A stretch of DNA of 64,000 bases from Cryptococcus deneoformans JEC21 (lineage: Eukaryota > Basidiomycota > Tremellomycetes > Tremellales > Cryptococcaceae). Below the pieces are notes generated by a model that saw only the letters and a program-made list of their open reading frames with translations, did not search any database and was not told where the DNA came from. The position numbers and the translations under genes were made by a program. The stretch is from the NCBI RefSeq assembly GCF_000091045.1, contig NC_006694.1, positions 680,001 through 744,000 on the forward strand. Reading direction: 5' to 3'. Of this stretch, positions 1 to 10,594 are shown piece by piece. How positions within the stretch are numbered: position 1 is the stretch's first letter; each line of letters opens with the position of its first letter.

Positions 1-677
1 GGCTGTAATGCCCGAGGACTGACACTAATTGGTCAGTAACATCCTGCCGAGCTACAATCAACATACCTCATGAAGAGATCGCTTGGAGGTACTGCACTGA
101 CTTCAGCTGGTCTGCTCGTCTCTTTTTTTAGGTTGTCTATCTCCTCCTGTAATGTTCTTTTCTCGTCTCTTTCTTTTGCTAGCGTTGCCTTTAGGTCGTG
201 CACGTATTTGCTCCAATCCTCCCTCTCTCTCTTTAGCTGGTCTTCCAACAGCTCTAAAGAAACTTTCATCTCGCTTTCTTTTATTTGTGCGAGTTCCACC
301 TTCGCCTTTTCCTTTCTGAACTTTCCTTCCAGTCTGCCTATCCGATCTCGCAGACTCATGCTTAACTTAGCCTCCTCTTCCATCTGTCTCTCATATCCCT
401 TCCTTGTCGCTACGAGCTCTTCATTCAAACGCTTGATTTCTTCCTCCATAGCACGATTCCGTTTACTGGGCGAGTTGAGGACAGACGATAAATCGCATGA
501 AGCGGAAGCTGAAGCCTTAATTCCTTCAGCCCACCAGCGACTAGCTCTTTCCGTATCTGTTTGGGTGCGGGTAAGCAGCCGATTACGCTTCGCAGTGTCC
601 ATCAACGAGGTCTGAGGATGAAATGGTTGTTGGAAGACAAAGTCGGGAAAGAGAGCTGACAGGCAGTCGCGCACCAA
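1..677 (-). CDS. Coiled-coil protein, 3' part cut off by window edge
   Basis: I do not recognise the family. The first exon (67-677) gives a basic N-terminus followed by a long heptad-rich stretch from about residue 75 to 190 (E/K/L-rich, e.g. MEEEIKRLNEEL), typical of a kinetochore, spindle or cytoskeletal coiled coil. A 48-nt intron (19-66) fits: donor GTATGT, branch TACTGAC, acceptor CAG; the next exon runs off the left edge in frame (1-18). The start is either ATG 677-675 or the in-frame ATG 602-600 (MDTAKRNR), which I find more natural because the first 25 residues look like leader. It lies head to head with MIS14, about 145 bp apart, so they may share a promoter. A monopolin Csm1/Pcs1-like identity is possible, but its globular C-terminus is outside the window. 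Confidence 0.7.
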
Positions 678-821
678 TTGATGTAAGTGTTACGTAAAAC
701 CACTTGACGCGTCTGCCAAAACAAACAGTGGACAGCGGCGAACCCGCTGAAGCAAGAAGACTTTTAACGAAATCCGTCGTTGATTTCCTGCTTTATTCTC
801 GTGCTAGATAGATCATCTACA

Positions 822-1658
822 ATGGCTGAATTACCTCTCTCAAGAATTGTAATAGACAGTGAACCAGACTGGCTACGAGTGAAGAAAAATGTGTCAGATG
901 CGATGATGGAAGTGATGGAGACACGGTTATCCACCATGCCAGGTGGTAAGGATGGCGATGCAGCAAAGACCATGAGGAGAGAGTTGCAGGCTCGGCTGGC
1001 TCAAGTGAGTGGAGTAGATAATGACTTACCTGAATGAGCTCATCTTTGGATATCCACGTCAGATACAAGAGAGGATGTTTGAGATGAGCAAGTACAACTT
1101 GCAAGTAAATGGTCAAAATTATGAGGATTTCGTACAAGGTGCGTTGCCATTATTGTCACCACTGAAGTCTCCATTGTAATCTAATGCTACATGTCTTAGC
1201 TACCGAAGGGTTCGACGAAGTTCTCGATCGTAAAATCTGGGGTCTTCACACCGAAAAGGTTGATCATGAAACCCGCATTGCTGAAAGGCGCAAAAAGATG
1301 CCAGAGAGCATTAATCGACTGGAGGTGGATTTAGAGATGAGAAGAACAGAGGCAGAGTGGTTGCCCGATGAACTAGAAGAGGAAAATGGTACGTTTCCTT
1401 AGATCTGTCCAAGTTAACAAATTGCAGATGTGAAACAAGTAGAAGAAATACCTAAACCTCTTCGCCACGATGAGGTCAGAGAAACTTTCCAAACAGTGGC
1501 ATCCAACTTGTCAGAAGTGGTCAAGGTACGTTATACCTTTTAACGAATGTGCTCGTATTACTAACGGGTATTCAACTTTACAGTCTGCTCCCCTGCAACT
1601 GCAGCGTGCCCAACGCGCTCAGGCGGTTCGAGATGAAATTACAAGCATGCCCTTATGA
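822..1658 (+). CDS. MIS14: Kinetochore protein Mis14/Nsl1 (MIND complex)
   Basis: Five exons (822-1004, 1063-1138, 1200-1388, 1428-1525, 1584-1658) join to a 206-aa protein. The block after the first intron, ERMFEMSKYNLQVNGQNYED, matches the conserved Mis14/Nsl1 region in which a helix is followed by an N-x-x-x-NG-x-x-Y motif. The rest is helical and acidic, as in the family, and length is typical (about 200-250 aa). Known role: subunit of the Mis12/MIND complex linking centromeric chromatin to the Ndc80 complex. The third intron (1389-1427) is only 39 nt, close to the minimum for this genome. The start ATG 822 opens the only frame that joins the downstream exons. Identity is by motif, without alignment, so moderate to good. 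Confidence 0.75.
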
Positions 1659-1673
1659 GCTGCATGAGTGGCC

Positions 1674-1696
1674 TATATATATATATATATATATAT
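1674..1696. repeat. (TA)n microsatellite
   Basis: An uninterrupted alternating TA run of about 23 nt lies 15 bases after the MIS14 stop codon, so it should fall in its 3' UTR or in the convergent intergenic space before the next gene. Such runs are length-variable. Confidence 0.9.
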
Positions 1697-1881
1697 TGCT
1701 CCTTGCGCATTGGGTCCTTGTCCGAGATTCGGGGCTTATACATATGTTTAAGAGAATCCAGGCGGCCCGCCTAGACGTCAATGTTTCGCGTTTAATCATA
1801 ATCTCTGTTGTACGATATCAGCTTTGTCTCAACAGTTATGCAGCTTTGTCCCATCCTTACATATAGACATGCCCTTTGCAC

Positions 1882-2202
1882 CTAAAACTCTTCCCTTTTG
1901 CTCCTTTGTCTGACTTCAGGTAGTACCGTCACGCTCTTTACACCCACAGCATTCTTCACCTTCTCAAGCAGAACTTTCTCTTTTTGTGTCCAAACATTTT
2001 CATCCTTTTTGACTGGCTGCCCGTCTATTTGAACCACCTCAAATATACCCTCGCCTTCTAATTCACCCACTTGCCCAACATATTTCAGCCGCCAAGGTGG
2101 ATTATCCAGAGAGGTCGAGGGAATTTGAGAGGGTGAATGCGATATCTGAAGATAGACGTGGGAGGGTTCTATCTTGGGAGGTTTGTTGGGAACCTTGGAC
2201 AT
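1882..2202 (-). CDS. Small conserved-looking protein of unknown function, 106 aa
   Basis: Single-exon frame starting at ATG 2202 and ending at 1882. The protein is hydrophilic with a central PPWRLKYVGQVGELEGEG block that looks structured, and a basic C-terminus (KSVTVLPEVRQRSKREEF). No signal peptide or membrane segment. I do not recognise the family. It sits tail to tail with MIS14 and head to head with NOC3, whose ATG is 306 bp away, leaving a normal-sized divergent promoter. Codon use resembles neighbours (no long antisense frame covers it), which supports it being real. A short N-terminal extension through an unseen upstream exon cannot be excluded. Confidence 0.6.
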   Translation of the reverse strand: MSKVPNKPPKIEPSHVYLQISHSPSQIPSTSLDNPPWRLKYVGQVGELEGEGIFEVVQIDGQPVKKDENVWTQKEKVLLEKVKNAVGVKSVTVLPEVRQRSKREEF

Positions 2203-2508
2203 ATTGGGCTATCTGTGTCTAGAGGAAGGTTCTTTGGCTACTGCACTACTGCATAGATGATGGATATAACATTCAAAGAAACGAAGAGCGAAGGCCTTAC
2301 TTACTTAATGTATTAACAATCAAATGACGCACCTCCACTACTAATTAATACTCACCATCATCCATTATTATTTATATGCGGCAGCCACCGACATGGGGCT
2401 TTCAACGGAATCAAACCAAAAAGTCAGGTGGAGGTTTCTGAACATTTTCAGTGAACAAGAGTCGTTTCTCGATACATCCATTATTTACACTCATCTATAC
2501 TCGCAAAC
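2203..2508. promoter_or_regulatory. Divergent intergenic region, unknown gene / NOC3
   Basis: 306 bp between two divergent starts. It is AT-rich, with ATTAATACTCAC and ATTATTATTTATAT tracts near the middle, and holds no credible coding sequence. The last 100 bases are in the same orientation as NOC3 and are probably its 5' UTR. Confidence 0.5.
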
Positions 2509-5341
2509 ATGGGCAAGCCTGGAGCGAAGGCACTCGGAAAGCGTAAGGCTCCGGCTTCCAAGCCTCCCGCCCCTAAAAAAGCCAAAGCTGCTTCTGCAGA
2601 AGACAACACCCAAGTGAATGGTCGACCTAAACGCAAGCCTGATCAACCGAAGAAGGTCAAGCTTCGTGACCAGAAAACAATTCCAGTACCAAAGAGTGTT
2701 TATGCCACAGGATCTGGTGATGAGGATGATGGGATGGGTAGCGACATGCTCGGAAACCTCGGAGAAGAGGAGGGTTTAGGCCTGGAGAATGCGGCGTTTT
2801 TGGCTGGAATAGATACCACTGCTTTGAGTCGGTAGGTTATTAGCCGTTGCTGTTCCATTATTGCCGTTGACAACATAGTAGATCAGTGAAGGAAACCAAA
2901 CGTCTACATGAACTCGCCAAAACTAGAGAGATAATACCTCAATCTAAAAAGCAAAAGTCAAAAACCTCAGTACGACAACCGGGTTCCGACGAAAGCGACG
3001 GATTCGATTCCGATCCCGAATTCGATTCGGACCTCCAGTCAGACATGGGATCAGATGTTGACTTAGGCTCGGAAGACGATCAAAGTCTGGAGTCTGATGA
3101 TGAGGACGAGTTTTCAGGGAGCGAGGACGACGTGGATGTCACTGCTGCCTTTGATGACTTCAGCTCTGACGAGGAAAAAGACGAGCCCGAGCGTAGAAAG
3201 CGCAAGAAGAAGGAGGAAGAAGCCGAGTATGAGCTGGCTGGACGATCAAGATGGGCTGCTAAGCCGGAGGAGCCTGAGGAAGATTCTGTTGAAGTCGGTC
3301 GTTTGCCTATCAAACTTCCTACTGGTGAAATCCAGATGGTCCAAGGTTCAACCCGTATCGCTGTCCCTCAGCCCAAGAAACCAGTAACTAAGGCTGAAAG
3401 TGAGGACGAAGAAACAGATGAGGTTGATGAAGAAGAGGAAAACAGTGATGATGGGGCACAGGCAATGAGGATGGCAAGTCAGAAAGGGAAATTTGGAAGG
3501 ATGGGTATTGCAGAGATTGTAGGCAGGAAGGGTTGGAAGAATGTTCAGAGACTGGAAGCTGCAAAGGAGCAAGTGGCGCAACTGGGTTCTGAAATCCTGG
3601 CGGGGGGAGAACTTGTTGACATCGTATGTCCATGATGTGGAGTATAGGGACGATATCTAATGAGACCTTAGGGCCCCGTCCTTACAAGGCTGTCTTCCTT
3701 CGGCCTCCCCACTGTCCCAGCGCTTGAAGAAGGGCAACCACCTCTTTCCGTCCCAGCCTCTATTCGAGGTCTAGTTTTCCTCTCTCAACTGGCCGTTTAC
3801 AAAGATCTTATTCCAGGCTATAGGATTCGTGAGCTGACAGCACTTGAAGAAGCCGAGAAGGTTAGGGATGAAGTGAAAAGATTGAGAGAAGGAGAAAAGA
3901 TGTTGGTGAAAAGCTACAAGGGTTATTTGAAGATGCTCGAGGCAGAGATCAAGAGTAAGTCTTCAATGGTTGCATGTTGGCAGGTATTAATGGTCTTTTA
4001 AAAGGCAAAACGAATCTCGCTACTATCAGTTTAAGGTGTATGTGCGAGCTTTTGACATCTGTCACCCACTTCAACTTTAGCGAGAACATTATGGGTGTCC
4101 TTGTCGGTCGACTCGGCAGGCGTAGCTGGGACGGTGACTCTGATCTGGTGCTTCAAACTTTCATTCGTGTGTTCCGCGATGACATCTCGGGGCAGCATTC
4201 TCAAACGCTTGTCCGGTTGATTGCGCGAATGATCAAGGAACGCCATTTCCAAGTTCATCCTAATGTTCTTTTCTGTCTTCTTCACCTTCGTCTCAAGGAT
4301 GAACTTGACCAGATGCGGCGAGGTAAGAACGCAAAGGGCAGCAACAAGGAAAAGGGAGGGAAGGACGAGATCAAGGGAAAGAAGTTCAAATCAGAGAAAA
4401 GGAAGAAGTGGGCGACGAAGAATCAGAAAAAACGGGAAAGGGAGATGAAGGAAGTTCAGAAGGAAATGGCAGAAGCAGAGGCTGAGGTTGACAAGGAAGA
4501 AAGGGCCCGAGTACAGACTGAAACTCTCAAAAACCTCTTTGTCTTGTATTTCTCCATCCTCAAGAACCCAAAACGTACACCTCTTTTGCCAGCAGCTTTG
4601 GAGGGTATCTCAACTTACTCCCATTTCATCAACATTGACTTCTTCCGCGACCTGCTTGTTGTTCTTCGCAAGATCATCGCAGATCAGCAGTTATCTGATG
4701 CCACTAACAAGCAAGAAGAAGAGAGCGAAGATGAATCTTCCCAGCAATTGGATGTCGTTGGCGCCAGCCAGCGTATCCGAAACAGGTTACTAGCTATCGC
4801 TACTGCCTTTGACCTTCTTTCAGGTCAGGGAGAGGCGCTCAACATTGACCTTTCCGACTTCATCAACCAGCTTTTCTCTCTTCTTCGACCGTTGTGCCTT
4901 GACACTGGTATTGAGGACCCTCCTTTCCTTCCAGCTTCCACAAAATCCTCTTCTGGCGCTGTCCACACCCTATCCACGTCCGCACTCCTCTTCCGATGCT
5001 TAAATGCTTCGTTCTTCTCTCGTCACTCTCGATCGCCAGCTAATCGATCTGCGGCGTTTGCCAAGAGACTTACTGAGTGTGCTCTGCATTTCCCTCCCCG
5101 TACCGGCAAGCAAGCGATAGCATTTGCTCGATCCCTTCTCAGCAAGGAACCTAAGATCGAGGGCTTGTTAGATACTGAGGAGAGGATGGCGGATGGAGCG
5201 TACAGACCAGAGTTAGATGATCCTCAATTGGTCAATCCTTTCACAACAAGTTGGTGGGAGGCTGGTGTTTTGGGTAGCAAGCATTGGGACCGAGAGGTTA
5301 GACTTGAGATGAGCAAGTTGAGAGATGGCAAGGTTGTCTAG
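2509..5341 (+). CDS. NOC3: Nucleolar complex protein 3 (Noc3), ribosome biogenesis and replication licensing
   Basis: Four exons (2509-2831, 2882-3623, 3672-3954, 4005-5341) give 894 aa. The N-terminus is Lys/Arg-rich then strongly acidic (Asp/Glu/Ser blocks, residues about 125-260), typical of nucleolar proteins. The central part GYRIRELTALEEAEKVRDEV and the CMCELL / HFNF segment match the Noc3 domain, followed by a CBF/Mak21-type helical-repeat C-terminus. Known role: with Noc2 it moves pre-60S particles to the nucleoplasm; yeast Noc3 also binds replication origins. Intron 1 has a TAGTAG double acceptor (2877-2881), so one extra Arg codon may be included. Intron 3 could end at 3983 (29 nt) or 4004 (50 nt); I chose 4004 because 29 nt is too short and a TTAAT branch site precedes it. 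Confidence 0.9.
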
Positions 5342-5430
5342 ATGCGTTTTTTTTTTGTGTATCATGGTATGCATAGCCTATTGTACAAAATATTGGAAAC
5401 AATGCCTGTCACCGTCTACCGACTGTCTAC

Positions 5431-6720
5431 TCAAAGCTCGCCCACAGAAGAAATACCCAGATCTCTCCAAACCTTCGGTCGCTCGTTGTCGGCATCAGCC
5501 GCGAACCAATTTGCTGCGGAGCGTTGCGTAGTGTCATCTATCCTGCATGTTAAGATCAGAGTCATAATCAAAAGTCGACTCCATGATAATCAAGCTGACC
5601 ATTTACTTTCCACACCTTGTTTATCGAGGAGGACTTTGACAGTTGCCCACGAAAATCTGACAATGCCCTTGTAGCCGAATACCGGATCTATGGATCCCTT
5701 AAGGTACGCTTGGGTCTTCGGGTCGGATGGATAACCGCTGCCTCTTATAACTTCCTCTTCGTCTTGTGACTTGATATGGGTAGCACTGTTCAAACAGGTG
5801 AACACCAAGTTTGCGATCAGTGGAAGAGACGAACCTATGGATGACATCCTCAGGATCAACCCAGCCGTGGACATATCTATCTCTTGTGACCTTGGCCACA
5901 ATCGATGCAGCACCGACGATTTTGAATAGACTGTCAGCTTTGGGGCAAACCGTGAATTTGATAGTAGGAAATATTGCAGTAAGTCTGGCTTGCCATTGAG
6001 GGGCAGGGCCAAGGGCATCGACGTAACACTTGAGACATATCGTCAACCAACAAGATGCCGCCAAAGAACAGGAAAAACTCGCCTCAGTAACGTTGATGCC
6101 TCTATTTAAGGCTGCCTGGATCAGGCCCACTGTAGCATCCTAGCATCATTGTCAGGGGTGCTCTATACTTTATGAAATATGTCGATTACCTCTGCTTGTC
6201 TATTGAGATTTATGGGAACTTTACGGAGCATGTTGGATGAAATGTCTTGGGGCGATAAGGTTGACGAAGAATAACACAAGGGAGGGTGGACGCCAAAAGA
6301 TTCCCAGAGGGTCTGCCGAGTTTCAGCGGATAGTGCCTTAGAGTCTGATGATCATCAATATCCCTGTGTCCTAGATACCATCTTACTCACCGTCGAAACC
6401 AATGCTCTCCAAGATAGGTTTAAATGACAAAGGGCAATAAGCTGCGGCATACACCATTGGTCCTAGACAGTATCAGCGAGCGGTGGCAGGTAATTAATAC
6501 AGTTGCCATACCAAGTACAGCTAAAATACCTTTTGTCAGCTTTGCACGCTCCATATTGAAGGCAAGTATTCGACTTACGGCCTCGACCTGCTTCATCGAT
6601 ACCCATAATCCAGCCCTCCCCGGGAGTTTGCTCTGCAGCGGGAAGAGACGAGTGGAAGACATAAGAGTCACTCAATGGAGGAACAGGATCCAAGTTTACA
6701 GGGTCAATAGGGGTGGACAT
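5431..6720 (-). CDS. RNH201: Ribonuclease H2 catalytic subunit A
   Basis: Eight exons (6579-6720, 6512-6520, 6391-6462, 6190-6344, 6083-6139, 5835-6028, 5616-5785, 5431-5537) give 301 aa, the normal length for eukaryotic RNase H2A. Catalytic features are complete: GIDEAGRGPVLGPMVYA near residues 40-56 (Asp and Glu), DSKAL, VYVDALGP (Asp) and KVTRDR (Asp). The C-terminus RSAANWF and VWRDLGISS is family-typical. It cuts RNA-DNA hybrids and removes single ribonucleotides from DNA, with subunits B and C. Exon 2 is a 9-nt microexon encoding VLG, and intron 5 (6029-6082) is GC-AG with a TTGAC branch. Both are required to restore the conserved motifs. It ends 90 bp from the NOC3 stop, convergently. 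Confidence 0.93.
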
Positions 6721-7152
6721 TGTTGAGTAGCTGGATTGTAAACTGAGCAAGTCGAAGAAAACGAAAAGACGCGTCCAGCCAGCAAAAACACTCGCAACAG
6801 ACGCGTCCAAAATAATAACCCGAGGTGTATGTTACGTAAATGATTGATCTGCGGCTCTGCGCTTGCCACCTCAACTTTGGTGGGGTGTCCCAAACCGTGC
6901 TCGTTCTTCGCTTTCCACCAGCCGTTATTCCCGCAAAGACGCACTCGGCCCATAATACTCATATAAAACCCAGCCAATACCCTTTTGTCCATCCTCCTGG
7001 TATCCTCATAGTTTCACACCACTATCCACGTCTGTCGGCTGCGGAGAAACATCAAATTTTCACATATCAAGGCGTGAGTTGCTCATGAAGCGGCACCATA
7101 TCTGACGCGCCTTTGCTAACCTCCACACAGCTTTACGTGACTATCTCCAAGC
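6721..7152. promoter_or_regulatory. Divergent region RNH201 / FAR1-like gene with a 5' UTR intron
   Basis: 432 bp separate the two start codons. A good spliceosomal intron lies at 7074-7130 on the plus strand (donor GTGAGT, branch TTTGCTAAC, acceptor CACAG), 22 bases before the FAR1-like ATG, so that gene very likely has an intron in its 5' UTR. The rest is unremarkable, with no coding signal. Confidence 0.6.
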
Positions 7153-8100
7153 ATGTCGGCGACGGTGCCCACTCTCGCCGCCGCCGAAGAGCCTGTCATC
7201 GATCCCGCCTTGATGGATGAGAACGAAGCCGTAGTTGACCAGGCAGTTACTCTTTCCGTTGAAAAGGAATCTGACAACGGCAGCAACGGCCAAGGTCCTT
7301 CCACTCTGCAAGCAGCCATCACTGCCAGTGACCCTGTGCCGCAAGAAAGCACACATGTTGTAGACTCCTCTGCTGTTGAAGCTTTGGCCGACATAGCAAG
7401 TCCCTCGCCAACCGCCGAAGCCTCCAACAACGCCGTTGCTGGTCCATCTAGTCTAGTGCACGCTGCCTCTGCCAGTGCCGAACCACCATGTTCTGTCCTT
7501 GTTCAGGCCTCTTCTTACACACTGCCTGATGCTGAAGCTACTCTTGTTGCCCCTAGCCCTCCCCATGGTCCTTGGCTTTCTCGAGAAGAAGCGGAAGAGG
7601 CCATCCGCGCCTACGCTCTCGCCAACAACTTTGACGTCACCATCACTCATTCAGATGTATATCGCCATGTCATCACCATGGCTTGTGTCAAGGGAGGGAA
7701 ATACAGATGTACCAGGGGACCTACTCATGATGAAGTAAGACAGAGAGGAAAGAGAACAGGCAAGACTGGTTGCAATTGGAGGGTGACAATACGGGATGAA
7801 AATTACAAGCCGCACCGTTACCACGATGAGAAGCAAAAATGGGACTATGTTCCTATGTCTGATCTCGTGAACACTCATAATCACCCACCAATATTACCCA
7901 AAGACAACCCGAAAGTCCGACACAAGACTATTACCCCGCAAGTCAAGGAGTTAATCTACAAGGAGGTGAACAAGGGAACACCTACTAGGAAGGTCTTGGA
8001 GAAAATTCAAAAGGAATTTCCAGATTGCCTGGCTAATATGGTTGATGTGAAGAATTTGATTGGCAGGAGGAAGAAGGAGTTGCCCACGATGGGGTTGTAA
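7153..8100 (+). CDS. FAR1-type (WRKY-GCM1) zinc-finger protein, probable domesticated Mutator-like transposase N-domain
   Basis: Intronless 315-aa frame. Residues 1-135 are Ala/Ser/Glu-rich and disordered. Residues about 140-245 form a FAR1 DNA-binding domain: the EEAEEAIRAYALANNFDVT start, then the metal ligands Cys (MACVKGG), Cys (GCNWRV) and His-x-His (NTHNHPP). After it comes a basic helical part (HKTITPQVKELIYKEV, NLIGRRKKEL) that ends at residue 315, so the DDE transposase catalytic domain of MULE elements is absent. FAR1 domains are known both in Mutator-like transposases and in host transcription factors derived from them. No terminal repeats are visible nearby. I infer a sequence-specific nuclear DNA-binding protein; target unknown. 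A 5' UTR intron precedes the ATG. Confidence 0.8.
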   Translation: MSATVPTLAAAEEPVIDPALMDENEAVVDQAVTLSVEKESDNGSNGQGPSTLQAAITASDPVPQESTHVVDSSAVEALADIASPSPTAEASNNAVAGPSSLVHAASASAEPPCSVLVQASSYTLPDAEATLVAPSPPHGPWLSREEAEEAIRAYALANNFDVTITHSDVYRHVITMACVKGGKYRCTRGPTHDEVRQRGKRTGKTGCNWRVTIRDENYKPHRYHDEKQKWDYVPMSDLVNTHNHPPILPKDNPKVRHKTITPQVKELIYKEVNKGTPTRKVLEKIQKEFPDCLANMVDVKNLIGRRKKELPTMGL

Positions 8101-8511
8101 TCAGTATCAGTACGGCGGCGGCGGAAGTCGTTACAAGATGGGGTGTTTGTAGTGAAGTTGCGCCTGCGTAGACCGTATTTTAATCATTGTAATCACTATG
8201 CTTTTTTTGGGCTTGCGTAATGTATCAGTACTCCATGCTTCACGAGCAGTCTCTTCAATGACCATGGACGCTTTTGAATTCGAAATTCCGGTCAGACAAA
8301 TAAAAGCTACGATTATTAACCGCAACCAAATAAAATCTGGCAGAAGGCCCCCCCACGACAAAAAAAGTTAGCAAATATTATATGATCGACAATGCGAACG
8401 AAATGAAATTCCTACTGATATTATCACTTTGTATGATACCTCGTGAGCCTTTAAACAGAAACCAAAACTTGTGTAACATTCTAAAAGGCCAGCACGAAGA
8501 AATAGAGAGTG
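8101..8511. other. Intergenic, no feature seen
   Basis: 411 bp between two genes in the same direction. It should hold the FAR1-like gene's 3' UTR and the promoter of the methyltransferase gene. Small antisense frames here lack any recognisable protein signal. Confidence 0.4.
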
Positions 8512-9964
8512 ATGGAGGCGGTACATAGAAATCTCTCACACGCCATGCGTGACAATTACAACGAACATGGCGTTGACGAGGTAAGCCTTATTTACTTTTT
8601 TGACCCGATTTTTTCATTGTGAACGAGCATCTGGTCGTCATTATGGGCCTGTCTACCTTCAAAATCTACAGGAAACTAAACTGACTTCAGTTGTAGTACT
8701 ACCGAAAAGTGGCAGCAACATATCGCAATCCTTTCTATCCTGGTATCAAAAAAGTGAGTGCAAGCTCGAGTTGATTATGATTCCCAGTAGAATGTAATGT
8801 GCTAAGCATCATAGGCTGTATGGGCCTTGATGAATCGATGGTGGGAAGCAGAGGGACGAGATATGTTCTCTCAAGAGGAAAAGAGGGGGCGGAAAAACTT
8901 GAAAGTACTCGATATGGCTGCTGGAAGGTAAGCAGAACCGTCTAGTGTGTATGAACGCAGAGCTAATGGATTGATTACAGTGGGGAAGGGACTCTATGCT
9001 TGCTTGAATGGGCGCGAACAGGCTCAACTAACGCCTCTGCAGAGGCTACTTCGTCTGCTTCACAACCCAGCTTGTCCGTTCCCGACCCCTTAGCCCTCTT
9101 ACGCTCGACTGCGCCATCTACATCGGCTCGACAAGCGTTTGTCCCTCCCAATGTCCGTCGCCCTGTTGTCCCCCCTCCGAAACCAACAGCATCTGCCAAA
9201 GTCAGCTCCAGCGGAAACCAGGTGTTTGGGAGCATGATTCCAGCCAGATTGCCCGAAGGTTTCGAAATTGACGTTATTGCCACAGACCCTGTACGTACCC
9301 TTTGGTTCTTCATTAATAAAGCCGCTTGAACATGGATTATTGGTACTGATATTTCATTTGTAGTATACTTCCCCTGCTTACACAGAACGCACTTCTAGGC
9401 CCTGCCATTCTTTATCGTTTACGGATCTTGCTCAAGGTCTTCTGCCACCTACAAGTGCAATGACTTCTCCCAGGTCTGAGGATCCCAACAATAACTCGGA
9501 GCCAATTTGGGACATCATCATTTGCTCTTTCGCTCTTCACTTAGTGACCAATCCCTCAGAGTTGTTTGCTCTGCTTTTTGAGTTGAGTGGGAAAGCACGT
9601 TGGCTGATAGTTGTTGCTCCTCATAAGAAGCCAGAGGTAAGCGCATGTGGAGATATCCGCTCTGGCTGGATAAACAAATAAGGTACCGGCGCTAACTGTA
9701 TTCACAGATAAAGGAGACATGGGGCTGGGCTAGGTGGGATATCGCATCCTGGACGGCCGCGGGTGAGGCACGTCTGTATGGTGGTGGAAAGCCTAAAGGC
9801 GATGGGGACGATGGGGAGACGGAGTTGGAGATTGTCCGGGACAAGTGAGTTCTTTGACCATTCACTGTCATCTATTACCTACTTTATAGGCATCCTAAAG
9901 TGCCTATACTAATCATCCCCGTCGCAGAGTGAAGCTACGTTTATATAGAAGCAATGCGTTTTAA
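8512..9964 (+). CDS. SAM-dependent methyltransferase-fold protein, fungal, unassigned
   Basis: Seven exons (8512-8580, 8697-8753, 8815-8927, 8981-9290, 9364-9636, 9708-9844, 9928-9964) give 331 aa. The N-terminus has HGVDEYYRKVAATYRNPFYP, then KVLDMAAGSGEGTLCLLEW at about residue 70, a class I methyltransferase motif I (hhDxxxGxGxG). Later WDIIICSFALHLV matches motif IV and the LFELSGKARWLIVVAPHKKP strand matches motif V/VI. A Ser/Pro-rich insertion of some 60 residues follows motif I, and the protein ends in KLRLYRSNAF. I recall similar fungal proteins annotated only as methyltransferases. Substrate cannot be told from sequence. The first intron (116 nt) is long for this window. Confidence 0.75.
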
Positions 9965-10594
9965 AGGTGCCCAAAATATAATGGATTGCGACAACACAAA
10001 TATATCAGCCTGCTGAAGCATGGACGACAGCGTCCGCCGTTTTATGGGCACTATTTGACTGGGGTATGCTAGCCGATCAAGCAGCAAATGCGGTGATCTG
10101 ACCATAGGAAGAAAGAAAACACGTTGGAATGCCGGTTCTGGCAGTGATAACCATATCGTCGCTTCCAGCATGCGTACATTTGCCCCAACCAACGTGATTT
10201 TTCCTTTTTCCGTTTAATGCAATTGAACATTAGGGTTTGACGCGTCGAGAAGCCTCCGAGAAATAATTCACCGCGGACACGTCTGCATTTATTCTAATCT
10301 GCTGATTTTGATATTCCTTTTTCTTCGTTCTCTCTTCCAATCCAGCCACTTTAAAATCAACTATTCTGTCTTTACGACGAGCACAAAACAATTCGAGTCG
10401 ATAAGCGCTGGCCGCAACGTCCTCGCAAGCCGAATCACCCATTTATTTTGTCGGCGATTGTTTTTCAACTCCCCGTTTCCATTCGCCACTCCGTTGTCTA
10501 TCGCTTGACGCGAGCCAGCAGTACAGTGGACTTCTGTTGTACAATAACCAGCCACATTACCCTGCTCTCTATATTTATCCTACTGGATCACAGC
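9965..10594. other. Intergenic with pyrimidine-rich leader
   Basis: 630 bp. A CT-rich stretch (10300-10340) and the in-frame open region from 10448 to 10594 precede the next ATG and probably form its promoter and 5' UTR. The antisense frame at 9941-10192 shows no family features and I do not call it. Confidence 0.4.

Noticed and set aside
3955..3983. 29-nt intron in NOC3
   Set aside because: In frame but too short to splice and lacking a branch site; the 50-nt alternative ending at 4004 fits the genome.
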